A stretch of DNA of 7,903 bases, taken from assembly GCA_900766745.1 (NCBI GenBank), contig CAAFWR010000124.1, positions 1-7,903 on the forward strand, written 5' to 3'. The stretch is from Methanobacteriaceae archaeon. GTDB lineage: Archaea; Methanobacteriota; Methanobacteria; Methanobacteriales; Methanobacteriaceae. A program made the position numbers and the translations under genes. Below, piece by piece: positions 5,857-7,903 of the stretch; positions within the stretch are counted from its first letter, which is position 1, and every line of letters begins with the position of its first letter. Under the pieces are notes generated by a model. The model was given only the letters and a program-made list of their open reading frames with translations, was not told the DNA's origin and did not search any database.

Positions 5857-5896
5857 TGCCCATACTTTAATTTAATTCAAGATTAATATCTATCTA

Positions 5897-5963
5897 ATTA
5901 ACAATATCTTTAATTTTTAATAAAATAGGATAATATCTAGCTATTACATTGTTAATAAAGCTA
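5897..5963 (+). repeat. Inverted repeat and hairpin just upstream of lemA
   Basis: ATTAACAAT (5897-5905) is matched by its exact reverse complement ATTGTTAAT (5948-5956) across a 42-base gap. The right arm also lies inside a second, competing fold: TAGCT-ATTA (5938-5946) can pair with TAAT and AGCTA (5953-5963), leaving a two-base bulge. Two mutually exclusive pairings of one arm could form a switch in the lemA leader if the region is transcribed; this is inference. Confidence 0.3.
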
Positions 5964-5992
5964 AAAAGAGTTTTAGATATTCGATAGAAAAT

Positions 5993-5998
5993 GGTGAT
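5993..5998 (+). promoter_or_regulatory. Shine-Dalgarno site that fixes the lemA start
   Basis: GGTGAT lies four bases before the ATG at 6003. The earlier in-frame ATG (5991) overlaps this site and has no SD of its own, so the shorter protein starting MDISYI is preferred. Confidence 0.7.
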
Positions 5999-6002
5999 AT
6001 TA

Positions 6003-6566
6003 ATGGATATTTCTTATATAATTTTGATAATTGTTATTGCAGTAATTCTTATTATATTATTTTATATTGTTTATATCTACAATAAACTTATAACTGCTAG
6101 AAATAAAGTCGAAAACTCATGGTCTCAAATCGATGTTCAATTAACTAGGCGTGCTGATTTAATTCCCAATCTTATAGAAACTGTGAAAGGTTATACTTCA
6201 CATGAATCCTCAACTTTTGAAAATATTACCAAAGCTAGATCAAGTCTTTTGAATGCAGATACAGTATCTGAAAAAGCCAAAGCAAATGATGCATTAACCA
6301 AGGGGCTTAAATCTTTATTTGCCGTAGCTGAATCATATCCTGAATTAAAAGCAAATGAAAATTTCATTTCTCTTCAAGAGGAATTGGCAAACACTGAAAA
6401 TAAGATTTCATATACAAGGCAATTTTACAATGACACTGTTTTAATGTATAATAATTTGTGCCAAATGTTTCCAAGTAATTTAATGGCAAAGATGTTTGAT
6501 TTCAATGAAAAAGATTACTTTAAATCTTCTACAGAATCTAGGGAGGTTCCAAAAGTAGAATTTTAA
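6003..6566 (+). CDS. lemA: LemA family membrane-anchored protein
   Basis: The 187-residue protein has a short N-terminus, one membrane segment at about 3-26, then a long helical domain facing out. The family signature is clear: [18 protein letters not shown] followed by [14 protein letters not shown] (33-64), then [17 protein letters not shown] (105-121), [20 protein letters not shown] (125-144) and the end motif [10 protein letters not shown] (164-173), with EVPKVEF as the C-terminus. The fold is a long antiparallel helical bundle. The biochemical role is not settled; the family is widespread in bacteria and some archaea, and often lies next to membrane proteases or DUF2207/TPM proteins. Here it is followed after 35 bp by a DUF2207 gene, which supports a joint envelope function. 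The gap contains T7-G-T5 (6569-6581), which may act as a partial terminator that lowers expression of the second gene. Confidence 0.93.
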   Translation: MDISYIILIIVIAVILIILFYIVYIYNKLITARNKVENSWSQIDVQLTRRADLIPNLIETVKGYTSHESSTFENITKARSSLLNADTVSEKAKANDALTKGLKSLFAVAESYPELKANENFISLQEELANTENKISYTRQFYNDTVLMYNNLCQMFPSNLMAKMFDFNEKDYFKSSTESREVPKVEF

Positions 6567-6568
6567 TC

Positions 6569-6581
6569 TTTTTTTGTTTTT
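6569..6581 (+). terminator. T-rich tract between lemA and the DUF2207 gene
   Basis: Seven T, one G and five T follow the lemA stop by two bases. It could be a leaky intra-operon terminator or mark the end of a lemA-only transcript. There is little room for a separate promoter before the next gene. Confidence 0.35.
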
Positions 6582-6601
6582 AAGGATATTAGGTGTTTTT
6601 A

Positions 6602-7813
6602 ATGAACAATAAAATTCTTTCTATTTTTCTAATTTTCATCTTTTTATTATCTACAATTTCTGCCGCCTTTGCTGACGATAAAAGTTATGATATTAGTTCG
6701 GCAGATATTTTTGTTGATGTAAAAGATAATGGACTTTTAGTTGTTAATGAGTCCTATGTTTATGATTTTACAGGACAGTTTAATGGAGTTTATAGGGAAA
6801 TTCCTTTAAAGGATGGTGAATCAATTGAAAACTTGTCTGTTCATGCAGATGGTGCTTACACAAAACTTGAGCAGACCAATGAAGACGGATTATTAAAAAT
6901 TAAGGTCTATTTATATGCTGATGAAGGATTATCAGAGCCAATATCTGATAAGTCAGTTAAGATATATTATAATTATGATTTCGTAAATGTTACAAAAGTG
7001 TATAATGACGTTGGAGAGCTTCAATTTAAGGTCTTGGGGGATGATTGGGATCAAGACATTCATAATTTCAATGCAAAAATCCAATTCCCTGGCGATGGAA
7101 AACTTGAGTATTGGATTAATCCCGCATCTATCTCAGTTAATCAAAGCTGGGATAAAAACGTCTTAAGTATTTCTACTGATTCTATATCTTCAGATGAATA
7201 TATTGAAGTTAGGGCAATTATTCCTCTTGCTGATTTCTCAAATCCAATTTATGCGAGACATATAAATGAAAATGGCTACGATAAAATATTGGAAATACAA
7301 GAGAATTATCAGAATGAAGTAAATTTTGAAAATACTGTTGATTTTGTTGTACCTATATTATTAATACTGACTTTAATTTATCCTGTTGCCGTTTATATGA
7401 AATATGGTCGTGAACCTAAAGTTAAAAACGATTTGGAATATATGCATGAGCCTCCTAGTGAGGAAAATCCTGTATTTGTTGATGCAATGTTTTCTACAAA
7501 ATCTGATGTAGGCAAATCAACAAATAACGGAATTCAAGCAGCTATTATGCAAATGATTGATGATGGCCAAATCAAATTAGTAGATAAGAATGTTGAGAAA
7601 AAAACTTTAAAACTAATTCTTCCAACCAATATCCAGGCACTGAATCATTATGAACGGGATATTGTCAATTTACTTAAACCATTTGAAGAGGATGGAGTAG
7701 TTGATTTAAAGAATATTGACAATATGTTAGGAACTTCATTTGAGAAAAAAGAATTCAGTAGAAAGAAAGAGCAAATTAAAAAAGAGAGTGTTGGCCAAAA
7801 CTATTTATTTTGA
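6602..7813 (+). CDS. DUF2207 membrane protein, short form
   Basis: The 403-residue protein begins with a signal peptide (about 1-24, hydrophobic core and ISAAFA before DD). The DUF2207 beta-rich extracellular domain follows at about 27-215, with YDFTGQFNGVYREIPL (54-69) and DDWDQDIHNFNAKIQFPGD (147-165) as family-like blocks. One membrane segment lies at about 247-266 and is followed by YGREPK. A cytoplasmic domain with ENPVFVDAMF and winged-helix-like sequence at about 305-375 reaches the end. Many DUF2207 proteins continue with a further pair of membrane helices and a Gly-rich tail; here the frame ends at TGA after VGQNYLF, and no other plus-strand frame continues past about 7850, so the C-terminus is lost or naturally short. 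ATG 6602 follows AGGTG (6591-6595); a GTG at 6593 lies inside that SD and is not used. Function is unknown, but pairing with LemA is recurrent. Confidence 0.87.
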   Translation: MNNKILSIFLIFIFLLSTISAAFADDKSYDISSADIFVDVKDNGLLVVNESYVYDFTGQFNGVYREIPLKDGESIENLSVHADGAYTKLEQTNEDGLLKIKVYLYADEGLSEPISDKSVKIYYNYDFVNVTKVYNDVGELQFKVLGDDWDQDIHNFNAKIQFPGDGKLEYWINPASISVNQSWDKNVLSISTDSISSDEYIEVRAIIPLADFSNPIYARHINENGYDKILEIQENYQNEVNFENTVDFVVPILLILTLIYPVAVYMKYGREPKVKNDLEYMHEPPSEENPVFVDAMFSTKSDVGKSTNNGIQAAIMQMIDDGQIKLVDKNVEKKTLKLILPTNIQALNHYERDIVNLLKPFEEDGVVDLKNIDNMLGTSFEKKEFSRKKEQIKKESVGQNYLF

Positions 7814-7824
7814 TCAATGTATGA

Positions 7825-7832
7825 TTTTTTTT
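7825..7832 (+). terminator. Oligo-T terminator after the lemA-DUF2207 operon
   Basis: Eight T follow 11 bases after the DUF2207 stop. The last bases overlap the probable stop codon of the convergent minus-strand gene. Confidence 0.5.
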
Positions 7833-7903
7833 AAAAAATTGTTACGTTGAGTTCTAATTGGTTTTCTGCTGATATTGATTCGCAGAAATCTTCTATGTCT
7901 TCT
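7831..7903 (-). CDS. C-terminal end of an unidentified convergent gene (partial)
   Basis: On the minus strand, 23 codons run in from the right edge and end at a TAA (7831-7833). The residues are acidic and end with SAENQLELNVTIF. None of these codons has G in the third position, as expected for coding DNA at this base composition. A second minus frame is also open, but it reads as an Arg-rich peptide unlike normal protein. The fragment is too short to identify. It would converge on the DUF2207 gene with a gap of 17 bp. Confidence 0.45.
   Translation of the reverse strand, partial: EDIEDFCESISAENQLELNVTIF

Larger units (their letters stand above)
5541..6002. other. Long AT-rich intergenic region / probable leader and promoter zone of lemA
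   Basis: No convincing gene, tRNA or known riboswitch is seen here. The stretch holds several small elements: CTTAT-C-ATAAG (5674-5684); three direct copies of AATAGTTA(T/C) at 5769, 5790 and 5848; a 19 bp palindrome TATTTTATT-A-AATAAAATA (5833-5851); and, close to lemA, an inverted repeat and a hairpin given separately. TATA-like sequence such as TTAATAAAATA (about 5917-5927) could serve lemA. High AT content makes chance repeats common, so functional claims are weak. An untranslated leader or an unannotated small RNA remains possible. Confidence 0.45.

Noticed and set aside
7814..7903. Frameshifted continuation of the DUF2207 gene
   Set aside because: The other plus frames meet stops by about 7850 and do not resemble the expected domain. 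The minus strand gives a better coding reading.
7817..7903. Second open minus-strand frame at the right edge
   Set aside because: It reads as an Arg-rich peptide (RRHRRFLR...) of a composition unlike the other proteins here; the acidic frame ending at 7831 is more plausible.
1..7903. A defence island, prophage or insertion sequence
   Set aside because: There is no transposase, integrase, phage structural gene, nuclease/toxin pair or terminal inverted repeats. The genes are housekeeping and envelope types.

Overview
The window looks like chromosomal DNA of a methanogenic archaeon of the genus Methanobrevibacter or a close relative in Methanobacteriales. The reasons are very low G+C, archaeal Shine-Dalgarno (SD) sites of the GAGGT/AGGTGAT type, T-rich terminators, a formate-dependent archaeal PurP, adhesin-like GG-x-x-x-WN repeats, a DUF5518-type membrane protein and a bile salt hydrolase. 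The genus is an inference; no rRNA or other species marker is present.

Layout, left to right. (1) Positions 1-147, minus strand: the 5' edge of an adhesin-like repeat ORF that opens straight after a stop codon and has no visible start or signal peptide; it is probably a truncated remnant. (2) 362-784, plus: a small membrane-anchored coiled-coil protein of unknown function. (3) 781-1947, minus: a tight two-gene operon, a YfcE/MJ0936-type metallophosphoesterase followed by an RlmE/FtsJ-type rRNA 2'-O-methyltransferase. The second gene converges on gene 2, sharing a TTAA that holds both stop codons. (4) 2054-3145, plus: purP, the ATP-grasp ligase that formylates AICAR with free formate. (5) 3148-3966, minus: two small multi-pass membrane proteins in an operon, the promoter-proximal one of DUF5518 type. 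(6) 4075-5522, plus: bile salt hydrolase coupled to a small nitroreductase. (7) 5523-6002: about 480 bp of very AT-rich non-coding DNA with short repeats and hairpins. (8) 6003-7813, plus: a LemA-family protein followed by a secreted/membrane DUF2207 protein that lacks its usual C-terminal membrane region. (9) 7831-7903, minus: the probable last codons of a convergent gene.

The genes do not form one pathway. There are housekeeping genes (rlmE, purP, phosphoesterase) and envelope or host-interaction genes (adhesin remnant, DUF5518 pair, LemA/DUF2207 pair, bile salt hydrolase). The mix suits a gut archaeon meeting bile acids. At four genes the correct start is an ATG a few bases after an SD site, and a longer in-frame start falls inside or overlaps that site. 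The starts given here are the shorter ones. For the bile salt hydrolase this is functionally decisive, because Cys2 must become the N-terminal nucleophile.

I do not see a clearly new multi-gene system. The points most worth following are the bsh-nitroreductase operon, the LemA/DUF2207 pair with its unusual leader and shortened partner, and the double use of lysine-tail codons as T-rich terminators for the facing gene.
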